This document shows positions 48,101 through 63,100 of a stretch of DNA of 64,000 bases, piece by piece. Under the pieces are notes generated by a model. It saw only the letters and a list, made by a program, of their open reading frames with translations, searched no databases and was not told where the DNA came from. Position 1 is the first letter of the stretch. Every line of letters starts with the position of its first letter. A program made the position numbers and the translations under genes. Source of the stretch: Lanius collurio (lineage: Eukaryota > Chordata > Aves > Passeriformes > Laniidae). The stretch lies in assembly GCA_020086605.1 (NCBI GenBank), contig JACBWW010000021.1:2202209-2266208 (forward strand), given 5' to 3'.

Positions 48101-51100
48101 GTCAAATTGCCATTTCCTAATCTAATTTGTATTCCTAATGTAACTGGGATTCTGGGAGCTAAGCAGTCTCTCTGTTCTCCCTGCCCACCTCCTGAACCAC
48201 CCCTCAAGCCTGTGCAGAAAGGAGTACGCAGAGGTCTAAGGAATTACAGGAGCAATATAAGAGGGGTTTAATAGTCCTGGCTTCTTTATTAGGCTATGTA
48301 CCAGTTTTGTGCACCCTTGCCCCTGTAATCCAGGGTCATATTTAACAGATGTGCATGAATGTGTGCTTTAAGAGCTTGCGATTCAATTATCATTTCAAAA
48401 TAGTATTGTTAGATTAAATACATCCCAATGCTAATGGTGGATTTGCTGTTTAGCTTGCTATCCTATGTTTTACAAATGGAAAGCTAAGTTTGTAGAATGG
48501 GTTGAACACAGAGTATGCAGTTTGTTGCATGTTTTCTTTCTGTGCAGCTTTTGTGCCTGGACAGCCTCAGTGCTTATTGGAACATACAGAGCAAAATGTA
48601 TTATCATGGCTCCCGTGAACAAATACTGGTAATGTAGAAGAAAATGCATTCAGCAGTACTATATTCTCTAGCTCTTGCAGTATTCAAAATTACACCACAC
48701 TGATTTCTGGCCCACTCCTCACACTTATGGTCACCTGTATTCAGGGTCATATGTTAATCCATTGCACTATTGTTAATGATATTTTGTGGACCTCATGTGT
48801 TATCAACCCCTATAGGGTTTGGACATGATATTTATATGATGTTTATAAAGGTGTTCTGTGTGTCCTTGTACAATACTACTTGTTTACCATTTTCTTTTGT
48901 GCTCATCTTTTACGGATATCTTTACCTTTATATTATTTTGCCCGTAACGAAATATGCACGTAACCCAGTGAGCTTGGTTCTAACACTGAAGATTGACTCA
49001 AAACCGTGAAGTACTTAAAACTGTCCAGTTGTTTAGGACCAGCCAAGTTACTTTGGCATTGCCTGTGGATGTTTTCCTCTTTTTTCTCTGAATCTCAGTC
49101 TGAAGGAAAACCCCAAATTGATAAACAGCTTGAATTGACAGCTGCAAAAGTCTGTAAAATACACATGAACTTAAGTGTGTCCACTCAAAGCTTTGAGAAA
49201 TGTAAACAAGTAGTGCTCTTCAGCGATTGCTAGACAGTATCGTATCCCTTTGCAGGATCAGCTGAAAAGAGGAATTCCCTGTAGTGGTAACCAGCCTGAA
49301 GACTACCAGTACAGTAAGTAAGCTAGGAATGAGTGAATTGGAACTGTTCTGAGCATGTTGGTGTGCAACAGCCTGACCTGGTCCTGCAGGCATGCCCATA
49401 CTATCTTCATTTTACCTAAATGTCATAGAACGCATTAGGACTTGTATGCTTTTTGACTCTTGCTGGGCTGTCTTAATTGTTATTGGTAAGAATTGCATCC
49501 TGATTCTGTGGGGCTTGAGCATGTGCATTACCAGTACAAAGTGGTTGCTATGCTTTAATTATAAGTAAAAAAATGCATCTCAATTTTTTTTTATCTTAAA
49601 GTTTTCAGACCAGTGTCAGCCTCTGCAAGACTGTATATCAACCCATATGCAGAAGTAGAACTGAAAACTCCCAAGATTGATTGTAATGTAGAAGTACAGA
49701 GAATTGTCATTGAATTCACTAAGCCACAGGTAAGTTGGTTTGGTGTTTATTACCTATTCCAGCTTGTGATGAACTACAGTGTTTTTTCACTGGAAGACAT
49801 TCTTCTTGGGGATTCTTGTGCTTACATGCCTGTAGAATTTCTAAACTGTTTAGCAGTACCTGTGGGAAAAGTGGAGGATCTTTTTCCTTCTGTGTAACAA
49901 TCACTTTCTAGTGCTAAATCCTTGTACTCTGACAGTCTTGTCTGTGGACCCTCTGGGGACCACCTGGTCTGTGTTCAGCCCTTCCAGTAGCATTATTTTC
50001 ACATAGAGAATGGAATCCTGAGTAGCCCTTATCTTACTAAACTGTAACACAGTGTTAGAAGTGCAGATGCCAAAGTACAAGCAAGGATGGAAATTAATGG
50101 AGTGTGCTGTCTTTGGCAACAAAAACTGCTGAAGTATCAAGCAACTAATTTAGATGGCTCCCCAGCAATGCTAGTGTTCTCATTTATTCAGAGATAACTT
50201 GCAATTAGTTGGCTAAAGAGCTTTTTTAGCTCTTACTGATATCTAAGTGCAGACTGAGTTCAGAACTGTACCAGTAAGGTTCACTAATGGAAAGGCAGCT
50301 CTAAAATGAGGGAAAGTGTACATTGACAGATGAATATGGTTGGTTTGAGAAAGCCTGAGAGTTTGTGCTGAGCAGACTGATAAAACTACAAATTGTTGTT
50401 CTTTGAGGGAAGCAGGGGTTCATGTAGTGGTGTCCTTTGAGGACAATGGGTGTAGTTGGTCCACTTGTAGGTACTAATGAAAATGCATGGACTTAGGTTT
50501 CTGTGTAGTTTGAGGAATGCTGAAGGCCATGGTGTACATGCAGTTTGAGCACTGCCTGCAAACAAAAGCTGAACCTCTGCTAAGAAACTTGTTTTCCTGT
50601 GTTTAGTACCTCAGCATGATAGACCTGCTGGAGTCCATAGATTACATGGTTCGCAATGCACCGTACAGAAGATTTAGGCCAAATGTATCTCTCCATAAAA
50701 ATGCCAGGGAATGGTAAGCTGTGTACATTTATGCATTCTTTGGGAGATGCTGGAGTTCTCTCCAGTCTCTTCATTCTCTGTTGTGGGCAAAAGTAGTTTT
50801 AAAACTAGATCACATGCTGATTTTATAACTTCCACAGAGCTTTGCTTAGTCCTTAGATTCAAGTGATAGAAGATCCAACTGAATAAATCTCACTTGCTGA
50901 GCTGAAGTCCCCAAAATTTGAACAAAATGCCAGTGCTCTCACTAGAAGTTAGAATGTAATTTTAGAAAGGCTTAAGAAAAAACATAGTAAATGTAATATG
51001 GTGGAACCACCTATGTCAACTGTAATTTTTAAAGGTGTGAACTGATACATGTTTTCTTGGCTTTTTTCAAAGTACTAACTTATACTGATTATCAAAGTGC

Positions 51101-54100
51101 TTAAGTGAACTTAATGCTGTAACAGCCCTAATTTGCAAACATGCAGAAAGCAATAATGGTAGTTTGTAGTTCTTAAGGCATTAAATGTAAGCCTTCTGTT
51201 CATTTTTCATAAGTGATACTGAAATCATTAAAATTTTTATAAGCCAAGTTATTCAAATCACAAGGGGTGAGCAAAGTGTTGGCATACTGATAAACGACCT
51301 CTGCAACCTGTAAGTTGTAATGCACACGTGAAGTGGGAAGTAGTTCACAAGTGTGGAATTCTTGTAGGTGGAAATATGCAGGTAACAGTGTTCTTGAAGT
51401 TCACATCAGAAGACATACTCGAATGTGGTCATGGAGTAACATAAAACAGCACAGGCAGCTTCTGAAGAGTTACAAAAATGTGTACAAGAACAAGCTAACA
51501 CAGAGTAAACTGTCAGAAGAAGCACAGAGGCAAATTCAGGTATGAGCCTTTTCTCTTTGGAGGAATTATATTTTGCTTTCTCTATGAAATGGTTCTTTAG
51601 ATACATTGGGAGTAATCCAGCTTGATGGTTTTACAAAAGCACAAGAGGTTTGTGGAAATACCTTTTTAATCTGAACTTCTGTGTAACCTGTTGTAGAAAA
51701 CAAAATACTAGTAAAGTGGCATTTAAAACACACTGTCTTTGGTTGAGGATTGATGAGCATGAATGCATTTAATGAAGTGCAAGAGTAATCTAGTTAAGGA
51801 AAAAAACTAGACTGCCTAACACCAATTTTATCTTCTAGTGAGCTTTGCAGCGGGGGGTGGGATGTACCTGTGATGGAAGTGAGCAGAACTAGAAATCAAT
51901 TGGTGTAAATATGAAGGAGATGGTAGAAAATTTGTAGTGGAGAGCCTTTCCTAAATGTGTTTTAGAGGCAAATAATTTGATCATACATTTTTATAGGACC
52001 TAGAAAGAAAACTTGACGTCTTCAATATAATCTTAGCAAGACAACAAGCACAAGTTGAGGTAAGAAGTCATTTTTGTTCAGTACTATTGTAGCACTTCAA
52101 TTAGGATGGGTTTGTCATGATAGTATTTTTTAAAAATTTGTGGTGATGTGTATGATAGGATAGGGAGGTAGGAAGACAAGTTTTCTGTCCTTAAAGGACA
52201 AGAGTAAATTGATTTCCAAACTGGAAACCAATTCCAGAAAAAGTTCAAAAGTTTTAAAAGGTACAGGGTCAGTCCTCAGGTTTGGTACTACTAGGTTAAG
52301 GAATCTAATTGATTTAAGAAATGTAGTTGCTTTTTTTACTCTCTTAAATACAATCTTTTTGTATAATTCCTACTTTTTTGTAGTGTAAATGCTGGTGAAA
52401 TTTGTAAAAAAAACAACTGTCCAAAGTAAAAGTAAGGTGTGCTTATGTCTCTGCATGCACAGACACACAGAGAGATGTCCCTCACCCTGGTCCTCTTTTT
52501 GTCTCTGTCTATTGAGTCAAAGTGTTCTTAATTCCTTGTGGTGGTGTTGCTGTCCCTCAGTTAAATGCATATTTCCCATGCATACATACATAGGTTATTT
52601 ACAGAAAATAGTAATACTATCAATTATGTATTTTGTCCAATTTGTTTTAATTTCTCATTTGTAGACAATAAGATCAGGACAAAAATTACTGAAGAAGAAA
52701 AGCACTGAAGCAGAAAAGAAAAGTGGAGGATGGTTTGGTGGTTTCTGGGGTAAAAGAGAATCTAGGAAAAAAGAAGATGAGGAATCACCTGTACCTGAAA
52801 GTAGGTGTAGATTGCAATGCATTAATGTCTGGAGAGATTTTAGGTCTTCTTCTACATTAAAAAGAGAGTGATGGGTTTTCATTCCCTACTATGCAGGAGA
52901 GAGCATGGCATAAGCAGTGCAATGCAGTACTGATCATTTTATAGTACTGCTTACTGAATATTGAGCTGGCAAATAAGGCATTGTCTTAGAATGGCCATAA
53001 GCATTTCAGAACCTTGGTGAGGAGAAGAGGATGGCACTTAGAGCTGTAGTGATAATTGCAACAATTGCAATATTCTGTTCCTGGTGATTTGCTGTCTGGA
53101 TCAAAGCTTTGATCTATTAAAATTCCTGAAATCTATTTTCATCATGGGGAGCTATGGATACTCTTGTAATAAAAATTATTACATATGTGCTACATATGTA
53201 ACACCATATATGAAGACTCTTGTGTGAATTATTTTACATTCTGGAATTTGGTGCAATATTAAAATTTAATAAAATATGTCAGCACAGCTTAAGCAGTAGG
53301 AGGCAAATGTGAGGAAAAATGGCAATTGTTATTTATTAAGGTGCAAATTGTGTGGATTTTTGGTTTTTAGCTATTGATGAACTAATGACTCCGGAGGAGA
53401 AAGCGAAACTTTTTACTGCTATTGGATATAGTGACAGCTCCCATCACCTTTCATTACCAAAGCAGGTAAGCAGCCTATGGGATGGTTTAAAAAAACAAAC
53501 CACACAACAAATTAAGTGTAAAGATGCCTTCAGCTCTCTCATTACCTTGAAGAAAGGTGAAGGCTTCAAATTCCTATAGGAAATATTGTTTGGTTCTTCT
53601 GGAGCTGCTGATTGATGCAGTCATAAAATGATACTTTTGTGGGGAAGTCAGAACCCTGTCAGCAAGGCCAAGACTTCACATTCAGCAGCAAGAACAACAA
53701 AGGCACACGTGCCCCATTATGTAGTTAATGTATGTTATGTAGTAAATGTAGTTATTTAATGGGATTATAATTTTTGTTGATCTAGAGAGCTGTCTACTAA
53801 ATGTAGTTGAGCTATGCTTGCTTCAGAATTTGAAAAAAAATTCCTGAATGCTGAAAAGAGAGAGACTATATTTACTCTGCATTTGTTGAATTACACTACT
53901 TTATGTTAAAGAAATGACTGGTAAATGTTGGATAAAGTGAAGAGTGTACTTTATTTCCTGCAAAGAGATGTGTTTCTAGTCTTAGTTGACTGGAAAACTT
54001 GGACACATTTTAGTTTGTTAAAATGAAGAGTTCTGAAAAATTACTCTTTTTGAGATGACTAATTTCAGTTTCCTCTGATCTTCTCACTAGTATGTTGCCC

Positions 54101-57100
54101 ATGTTGTGACACTGAAGCTGTTAAGCACTTCTCTTACAATTAAAGAAGACAAGAATGTGGCAGAAACTCTTAAAGTACAGATAATTGATCTGAGTACTAA
54201 GATATCACAGCGCCCAGGAGCACAAGCCATTAAGTAATTGGATTGGTATTTTCTTTTTGTAGAAACATCTCTGCCCCTCCTCACCCCACTCCCCAGCTCC
54301 TTAACTTTTCTTGGGTAGCGCTTGTTGTATATTGACTTGAATATTTGTGGGTGTCCTGTAATTGTACTCTGTTGTAAATTATATAATTTGGTGAATACCA
54401 TAGAATGGAGTGAAGAAGGGAATTCTGTCTGCTGGTTCTTATGAACAGTGTCAAACTCTTGAATATGAGTGTCAAAGTGCTGAATATGACTCTTGGGAAG
54501 TGATAGCTAAGCAGTGTGAAATGGTGTGGCCAATGCACTCCAGCCAAGCTAGTGAATGTGTTACTGACTGCCCACAGAAATGAAAAATTCTCTGTGTGTG
54601 CTGTGGGTGGGAGATCAGCCAGAGCATAAGATTCTGAGACCTTCCTGTGTTTTAAGAGAGGGCACACTGGAAATACTGAACAAAAATTATTGGATTACAC
54701 GGTCAATGAATAAGCTTTCCAGTGTCTGGGAAATGAATTAGTGGACTATTTGCTTTCATTTGCAATTCCTTCAATTCTGGCTTCATACCTAGAACACCAG
54801 CTCAGCCACTGACTCTTGAAGTAGTTTTGCTGAAAAGCATTCTGGGGAATTTTCAAGGTGCAGCTTGAATGCTGCACAGAACCAAAAAGAGCTTTGACAC
54901 TATTTTCCATGAATGCATGCCATATAATTTAGTTTGCAAGACTGAAGCAGTAGAACAGATACTCTTGTTAGTGTTATGTTCTTGAAAAAAATGTCATTAA
55001 ATTATCTCAATAGAGCCAGGCATGTGACACTGATTGTGGCCAAATGTGTTGCCTCCCAACACATGGATTTGGGATTGTCCATTGTCATGGATTTCAATGG
55101 TGGAGGCACAGGACCTGAAAATCAGTTTCTTATGTAGTAGGTACTTCTAAGGATGAGTGAAGTTGGTGTGGTTTGGTGGTGTTCAATGATTTATTCCAAG
55201 GTGTTTTCCTACTGGCTCCACTTTAACACTATTGTCAGGGCAGTTCTCAGTACAGAATTCCTATTTGCAGCAAAAGAAGTCAGTAACTGCTTTTTAAATA
55301 CATACAAAACAATAAACAGGACTGAACTTTTTTTATTTATGTAGCATAAATATTCTGTCTTTCTTTTCTCTTGTAACTGATTGTAACCCTAGTCCAATTA
55401 AGTATTTTTAACTCTTCATTTTCTTTAGGGTTGAAGCAAAGCTTGAAAACTGGTATGTTACAGGCCTGAGACAAGAAAACATTGTACCATCTCTTGTGGC
55501 TTCCATAGGGGATAGCAAATCTTCTCTGCTTAAGATTGAGTTTGATATTAACCCAGAGGACAGTACAGCTGACCAGAGCCTTACTATTGAATCGCAGCCT
55601 GTGGAAATAAAATACGATGCAGTGAGTAGTAACCAGAACTCTCAGCTGAGTCCTCTGTCTCTGCTGTTGCTGTTCTTGCTCTGTTGAGATCCAATTTTGA
55701 GTTTTTATTGTGTGACTTCTTGTGTATACTGCTAATTCTTGTTTCTTTTTTTTTTTTAAAGAGAACAATAAATGCAATGGTAGAATTCTTTCAGACAAGT
55801 AAGGGAATGGATCTTGAAAGATTAACGACAGCCACGTTAATGAAACTGGAAGAAATCAAGGAAAGAACTGCTACAGGTAAGATAGTAACAAATCTGAATG
55901 AAGGTGAACCCTTATAATGTTTCAATATAACAGTGTTTCAATACCTTAACAGTTGGCTTGTTTTGATTAATGGCCAAATAGCAGGATTGGGATTTTTCCT
56001 TGAGGTGGTGTCCTCATTTCAGCTGGGATAGTGTTAAATTCTTCTTGGTTACTCCGAGGTTTAATGGATGTTTTGTGGGAAGGAGCATTGAGTTCAGTGA
56101 GAAATCAGTAGAATGCTACAAAAGTAAGTCTTGAAACAAGAGGCTTTATCTTCCTGATAACATCTTTTTGTATGCTGACTGGCACAGTTGTTTCACTTGT
56201 GAATAGCATTTGCATTTTAATACCCTTTCCTTTTTGTTTAAGGATTGGTTCATATTATTGAAATGCGGAAAGTCCTTGATTTGAAGATTAATCTGAAACC
56301 TTCCTACCTCGTGGTTCCACGGACTGGTTTCTACCATGAAAATTCAGATTTGCTGATTTTGGACTTTGGTACATTTCAGGTATATAAATGACCTCTCCTA
56401 TAAGCTCAGAGGAAGGAAATATTCTCCTTTAACATAGCTATCATCTGGAGCCATTTTGCTTTCAGATGGCAGGGGGATCATCTGTGTCAGTGTGTTCTTA
56501 ACTTAGCATATTTCTTACCAAATAGATTTGGGTCAGCAGTTTGATCAGAGTTAGGTTATCTTTGACGTACTTGGGCCAGTTAATCCTCCTCAGGAAACTT
56601 GTTCATATGGTAATTGTGACTGTAATACCTTATCATTTAGTATCTTCCATTTCTTCAGCAGAACACGTGAACTTTTGTTTCATTTTCTGTAAAATGATAG
56701 CGTTTTATTAATAAAAGAGAATATAATATTTCTCTTGAAGTTTGAAAATGAATTCCCTTGTTTCTGTAAAATGGAAAGATTGCAACCATTTAACTTGACT
56801 TCATGACTGATTAAATATTTATTTTAGTTGTTAATCCCTAAGTAAAATTATAGACCAGTGAAAAAAATTGTTTTTGCATAGCTTGAATTAAGTGGACTGA
56901 TGGAAGTAACAACAACAAAAAAATCTGCTTATCAAGAATAAGTGAGGTGGGAAATTTTTTAAGATATTTTCTCTGTAAGAGTCCAAATGCCAGTTATTAA
57001 CTCCTATCATTCATCTTTTCATCTTCACTAGAATGAATAGCACATGTTGGTTTTAATGATTTAATTTTGTTTGTTATGTGTTTAGCTGAACAGCGTAAAT

Positions 57101-60100
57101 CAAAGCAGTAGTGAAGCTTCCAACTTTTCATCTTTAGAGGAGATTATGGACAAAGCTTATGACAAATTTGATGTGAAAATTAAAAATGTGCAACTTCTTT
57201 TTGGAAGAACAGGTAACAAAACAACATAGCTGCTGTTTGTGTAAAAGATTGTCAAAGGCTCCCTCCCTGTAATAAGTAAATATGTTTTTTAAAGAGAAAA
57301 AATGACAAACTAAAATCAGTAGTTAATGAAAAGACAGGTTATAATACATGTTTGGTACCAAACTTTGAAAAAATTGGTTATTTTCTCTTCAACAGCTGCT
57401 CACTTTTTGTTTGGACTTGTGCATCACTTTGATGGTAGCAATGAATGTAAATGAATAGAACTATTATGTTTTCCATCACATGCAGGAAAAGCACAGCTAA
57501 AATTTGCCTTAGTGCTTAAATTTCTGTAATTAACAGAATGTTAGGTTGCTGTTTTATCTTTTATCTGTCTATATATCTGTATATCCATCTGTTTTTCTAG
57601 GGGTCAATATAGATAGATCTTTTAGTGTAGAATTTGGTTTAATGTTGCTAAGGCAGAACTGTTCACAAATGGGATTAAAAGCTCTTAAAATACTTGACCT
57701 AAGTTGTTTTGGGTTTCTTTAGTTGGTGAATGGGTTTTTTTACCCTCCTAGTGATACACCATTTTGGTTACTTTAATGATGCTTTAATTAAAACAATCAG
57801 TGAGTGATGGTTTTTTTCATCTAAATTTACTGGACATTTTCAGGTGAAGACTGGAAGAAGGCTCGTTTCCAACATCCATCAACTTTGCACATTTTGCAGC
57901 CTATGGATATTCATGTACAGTTGGCAAAATCAATGGTGGAAAGAGATTCCAGGATGGCAAGGTAATATATTAATGTTGAAAAGACTGGTTTATAATTACT
58001 GTGTACTTAGAGAAAAGAAAGCTGTGTTTTCCCTAAAGGTTTAGTTGCACTTTATAATTCGAAGGTATTAACTAAGAAATAGGTTACTACTGTTGGCAAA
58101 ATCTTTTTTGGGTAGTAGTTCCCTGGACCCTTTGCTTGTTACTAAGTACTGCTTAAATTAAGTCCAAGCCCTGTTTTGATGGACAATCCCTGGCTTTACT
58201 GATGTGTGATCTTCATATAGGAGTATCCATGTTGATAAGATGTAGCTGAAGAATTGGTACCTTTTTGTATGGGAGTTTAATCAGTTGTTTTTTTTTTTAA
58301 AAAGGTTTAAAGTATCAGGGGGACTTCCTTTGGTGCATGTCAGACTCTCTGACCAGAAAATGAAGGCCATCTTTGATCTGATTGATAGCATTCCACTGCC
58401 TCAGAAGTCATCCATGTCAATTCCAAGCACAAAGGTAAGCTGGCAAGTAAGAAAACTGAGGGGGAAAAAAAGGGCATCACTTGGCAAGGTCTTCATTGAC
58501 TTAGCATCAGAACATTCTGGGCTTCCTCCAACAAGGCTGTGGAGCCTTTGCCATTGTCCTGCTGGTTTTGGTGTAAGTATTGGCAGAGCTGGCCTTGGCA
58601 GAGAATGTGGGGGAGGCACTGTGGAACATTTATCATCGGAAAAGAATAGGAACATACCAAGTTATATAAACTTTAAAATACTGTATTAGTGATTTTTCCT
58701 CTTTTTCTTCCCTCCAGGTACCAGCTATTCCCACAATTCCTGTTGTTGGTAAAGGGCTACTTAGTACACCCCAGCTGTTAGCAGAAATAGTGTCAGGTAA
58801 GAAGGTACAGATGTCTTTGTACAGGTAGAAGGCCGTAACTCAGGGAACAGCTAATGTTTTCCTATTATTGTTATTGATGTTAAAACATATAAGGACAACA
58901 GAGATGAGCATGATAGGTTGTGTGTACTCTTAAGTGCATAAGGAGACTTGATTAAAATGCTGATGTTACTTCAGAATAATAAACTTGCTTTTTCTAAAAA
59001 GCAAACCTGCTTTGTTTTGATAATTAATATTATGCATGAGCAACCTCTTCAAATGAGTGAACTGTGAATACAGACTGTATCAGGTTATTCTGACTGTTTT
59101 GCATTAGCAAAGCTTTCCTTTTTCTGAAAAGACAGAACTAGAATAACACATTACTGAAAAATTACTGTATTGACACTATGGATTTGAGCATTTATTTCCA
59201 TGGCTGTTCTAGAGATGAACTTCCTGTAGTGGAACTGGGACACTTGTTTCCTGGAGCTTCCCTTATTATTACTTGCTTATGTGTTCTTGAATGTCTAATG
59301 ATGCCTCTAGACTTTAGTGCTGTCCTTAATAGGGCTTTAATTTTGTTCACTTCCCATCCAGTGGGTAAGAGAGCAGTATAGTAATCTAAAGTATATTTTG
59401 TCAGGTTAGGTTTAAACTGCTCAGGCAGTTAAAAATGCAACTGGAATGGGAAAGAGGGTGGTGTATTTACCCCCCATTTCTGGAAAAAGTGTACTGAGGA
59501 AGTAATTTCACTTCTGTAGACTCTGAAGAAGAATATTTTGATTTTGAGGAAAGCTCTGAACCAACTGACAGATCAGTGATTAAAGGAGAAGAAATAAGAG
59601 AAGAGAAGCCTGCTCAGGAGGAACTGATAGATCTTCAGCTGAAGTTTGAAATTAAAGAAGTATGTTTGTAATTCAGTATTCCTCTACCTAAAGAATACAT
59701 TTTTAAAAATTCAATATTCATTAACTAGTGTTCTTCATATTAGTGGATGCAAAAACATAAACAAAAAAAATGCACACGTTCATATTTCTATGCATATGAG
59801 TTATTTCTTATCTGTATGTGATGCATATAAATAAAACATAATACATACACACAGATAAAGTATGTGTGTAAAAAAAAAAATTCCCTTATTGGAGTATTTT
59901 TAGTAGAAAAAAACAGTATCAGGTCATAATTAGGGGATGGGGAGTGGGAAGTTTGCACTGGAAGAACAAAGTCAGTACCTGGACAGGTCTCTTGCAAAGA
60001 GAAAATCCCCATGTATTTTTTATGTTTATATCTTCCACCATCAAACAGTCACTTCCTTTCTATTTTATACTCTTTATAAAGTCTGTAATAAAAACAGTGC

Positions 60101-63100
60101 TTCCAACAAAGCAGGGAGGGCATTCATTTTGCACTTTTTTTGTTGTTGGTTTAAATGGTGAGAATACTACATATGAAAAGATGTTATAACCATATTTCTT
60201 GCTCATCCAGGTTTTGGTAGAACTCACCAGGCAAAAGAAAATTGAGGAAACAGTACTTGTATTTGATGTAATGCATCTTGGGACAGAAGCCACTGTGAAA
60301 ACCTATAATTTAGCAGCTGTATCTTATTTGAAGAAAATAAGCTTGGATTACCATGGAATTGGAGGTAATTAGCAATGGCAGTGAAGCAGATGTGTGTGTG
60401 TGTGGAGCAGGCACTCTGAACTCTCCTGTGCCTTGTGCCCCCTGAAATGGAAACGTTCCAGTGTCCCAGGTAAGGTGCAGCTCTCCTTGGCAGTGACTGT
60501 GCCTGTGGTGCAGTCGAGAAGCTCTGGACTCTCAGCATAATGCTTATGGGATAAATAAATGGCTCAGAGCTCAGTCTTTGGATGGAAAAGGGTTTTGCCA
60601 TTTTGGACTTGGCATAAGAGAAACCAGGGACTCATATTTGGTGGTGCAATTTAAACCAGGGACTCGTATTTGGTGGTGCAATTTATTTTAGCAAGTGGTG
60701 CTGAAAGTTAATCCCTGCCTTCAAGGCACAAGTCATTTGGTTCTCTGAAAGAACAGAAATGATCCTGGTTCTTGTTTATCTCTTCTGTTTTACAGGTAAA
60801 AAAGCACCCATTCATCTAATTAGTTCCTCAGACAAGCCTGGCTTAGACCTTCTGAAGGTGGAATATGTTAAGGTATACACAAAGCTTTTTAAAGCATTTC
60901 TACATGTTCTTAATACAATGTATATATAGTCCCAAAGCTACTATTCAGAGCTAATTGGATTGTTTTGTATCTTCTGAAGAGGACAGTGCCTGGTTGGAAT
61001 TAATATTAACCTTCATGCAAATCATTATTTTCAGGCTGACAGAAATGGGCCACAGTTTCAGACAATTTTTGACAACACTGAACAGATGATTCAAGTGAGT
61101 GTTTGCAGATTTTATTGCTTATTTTCTTTTGGTTTGTTTTCTCAGAACAGAGGAATTAATAAGAGTTATTTTGCTTTCCTGTTTTCCTGCCCACCAGCTT
61201 TCCAGTAAGAGATTTCAAGTGTTAGTACATCTTTGAAAATTTTTATCCCACTTAAGAGCAGGAAGTTTGTCTGTTGAACGATGCTGAAAAAGTGTCTGTG
61301 TAGCTCACGTGGATGAAATTCACAGTACTGTAAGGATGCACCTTCTCGTGCATCAGGGATCATGACATTCAGTGGCCCAGTGTGGGGAACTGTAGTGGAG
61401 TCACAAAGTCTTTCTCTTTCATGTCAAATAATCTGTGTTGTGAGTGCCACGTACTCAGGACTCTGTTGGCTGTCTTTCAGGAGAAGTCTAAATCTGTGTC
61501 TGAGTGCGGGGTTTTTTTACTAGTGGTGTATTTTGGAGTCAGATCTCAATCTAAGGAAAAATAGTGACTTGAGGCATTCTTGAAATAAAGTACAAAGGAT
61601 GGTGTTTTCTCTGATAGGTACTTTCTCCTCTTTGTACCTTTATGGCATTGTTTTGCCTGCCATATTTTAGTGTGAAGACTGAAATACTTCACTTGTTACT
61701 TAATAGTTTTAGAGTGCCTATAGATTTCATCAGGGAACTTTGGCTAATACTGAATTCTTTTTGCCCAAAAGAGGTTCCTCAAGCTGCAGCAGGAGATGAC
61801 AGTTGTAGTACACCAGTGCTGCTGAGTTAACTGTCTTCACACTGTGGGGTAGTGTTAAAGAGAACCCAATTTTCTGTACATCATCTGAAGTTGCTGTTGC
61901 TTTGCAGCTCTTCAATGGGACTTCTGTGCCTGGAAGAATTGCATTTGGGCTCTATTTCCAGTTTCAAGCCCATTCAAGTGGACAACTGTTATTAAACTAC
62001 ACAGCCAGTACTTACCTTTTGGACTCCTTAGTGAATTTACTGAAGAATACCTATATTCTAAATATCTGCATGTCAGCCACCTGCCATTTACCCATTCTGG
62101 TAGACTGTTATTGCAGGAGCATTCAAGCCTAAGGCTGTGTTTGACAAAATTAGTTTGGTGTCACTGTTTTTGTGCTGAGGAGGTTATAGGCTGGCAGTTA
62201 CAGCTAGGTAGCAGCTGGGGTGTTGCTAGGTTTTCTTACTTTGTAAGCTTATCCCCTTTGTGCTTTACAGGATGCATTTTCCTTTATGATGTGTTGCTGG
62301 TCACACATGCAGCTTTTCTCTTTGTAAGGAATGTTTCTGTTGCACTGGGTGCTTTTGCCCCTCAGTCCAACTCTTACACTTTTAAGATATTGTTTGGTCC
62401 TGTGGAGTCTCATGTTTTCAACAGGTAACTTTTTCATCATTGAACCTCCTGTTGCATACAGAGGCCCTTATGTCTGCAGTCAGTTTTCTAACAGCTATTA
62501 GCCCATCAGGCAGTGGTAGAAGTGGAGAGACACCATCCAAAGAAGAAAAGCAAGAAGATGACTCTGGGTTGAAGAAAGGTACAGTTGTGATTGTCTGAAT
62601 GATGGTTCTAGAAGAATGTTGCATGCTGGCAAAGCAAATCCAGAGAAATACGATTAGCTTTGTAGAAATAAAGATGAAAGTGAAAATAGAACTTGTTAGG
62701 TACCTTGAAAATCTCACCTTCTCTTATTTCTAGTGTCTAGACCTTCCAAGGATAAGGATGTGTTTGACTTCAAGCTTTTTGCCAAGCTGGATGCCTTTGG
62801 TTTAAATATTTGTGATGAAAAAAAGAGCATTGCAGAGATCAAGATACAAGGTATTAAATTCTTTTTTAGTAGTAACTGCTCTGGTACTTTAGTGTCAAAG
62901 CAACTGCTAATAATTGGTCTAAAAATAAGGTGTAAATGTGCAGCATCTGTTTTTATTTATTTGTTTATTTATTGTTGCCTGTGCAAAGTGGCTTGTAGTC
63001 TTGTTTTTAAAGTCAGCCTTCAAATCTGTCATAATGTTCTGGCCTCCAGCTAGAAAAATGTGCTGTGTTATTACTCAGGTGATTAGTTTTGTGCTTTGAA

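Noticed and set aside
61905..62060. Possible extra VPS13C exon after 'tgctttgcag' in intron 30
   Set aside because: A plausible acceptor is followed by an open stretch, but the protein runs straight from exon 30 to exon 31 in phase and matches the remembered human order, leaving no room for it.
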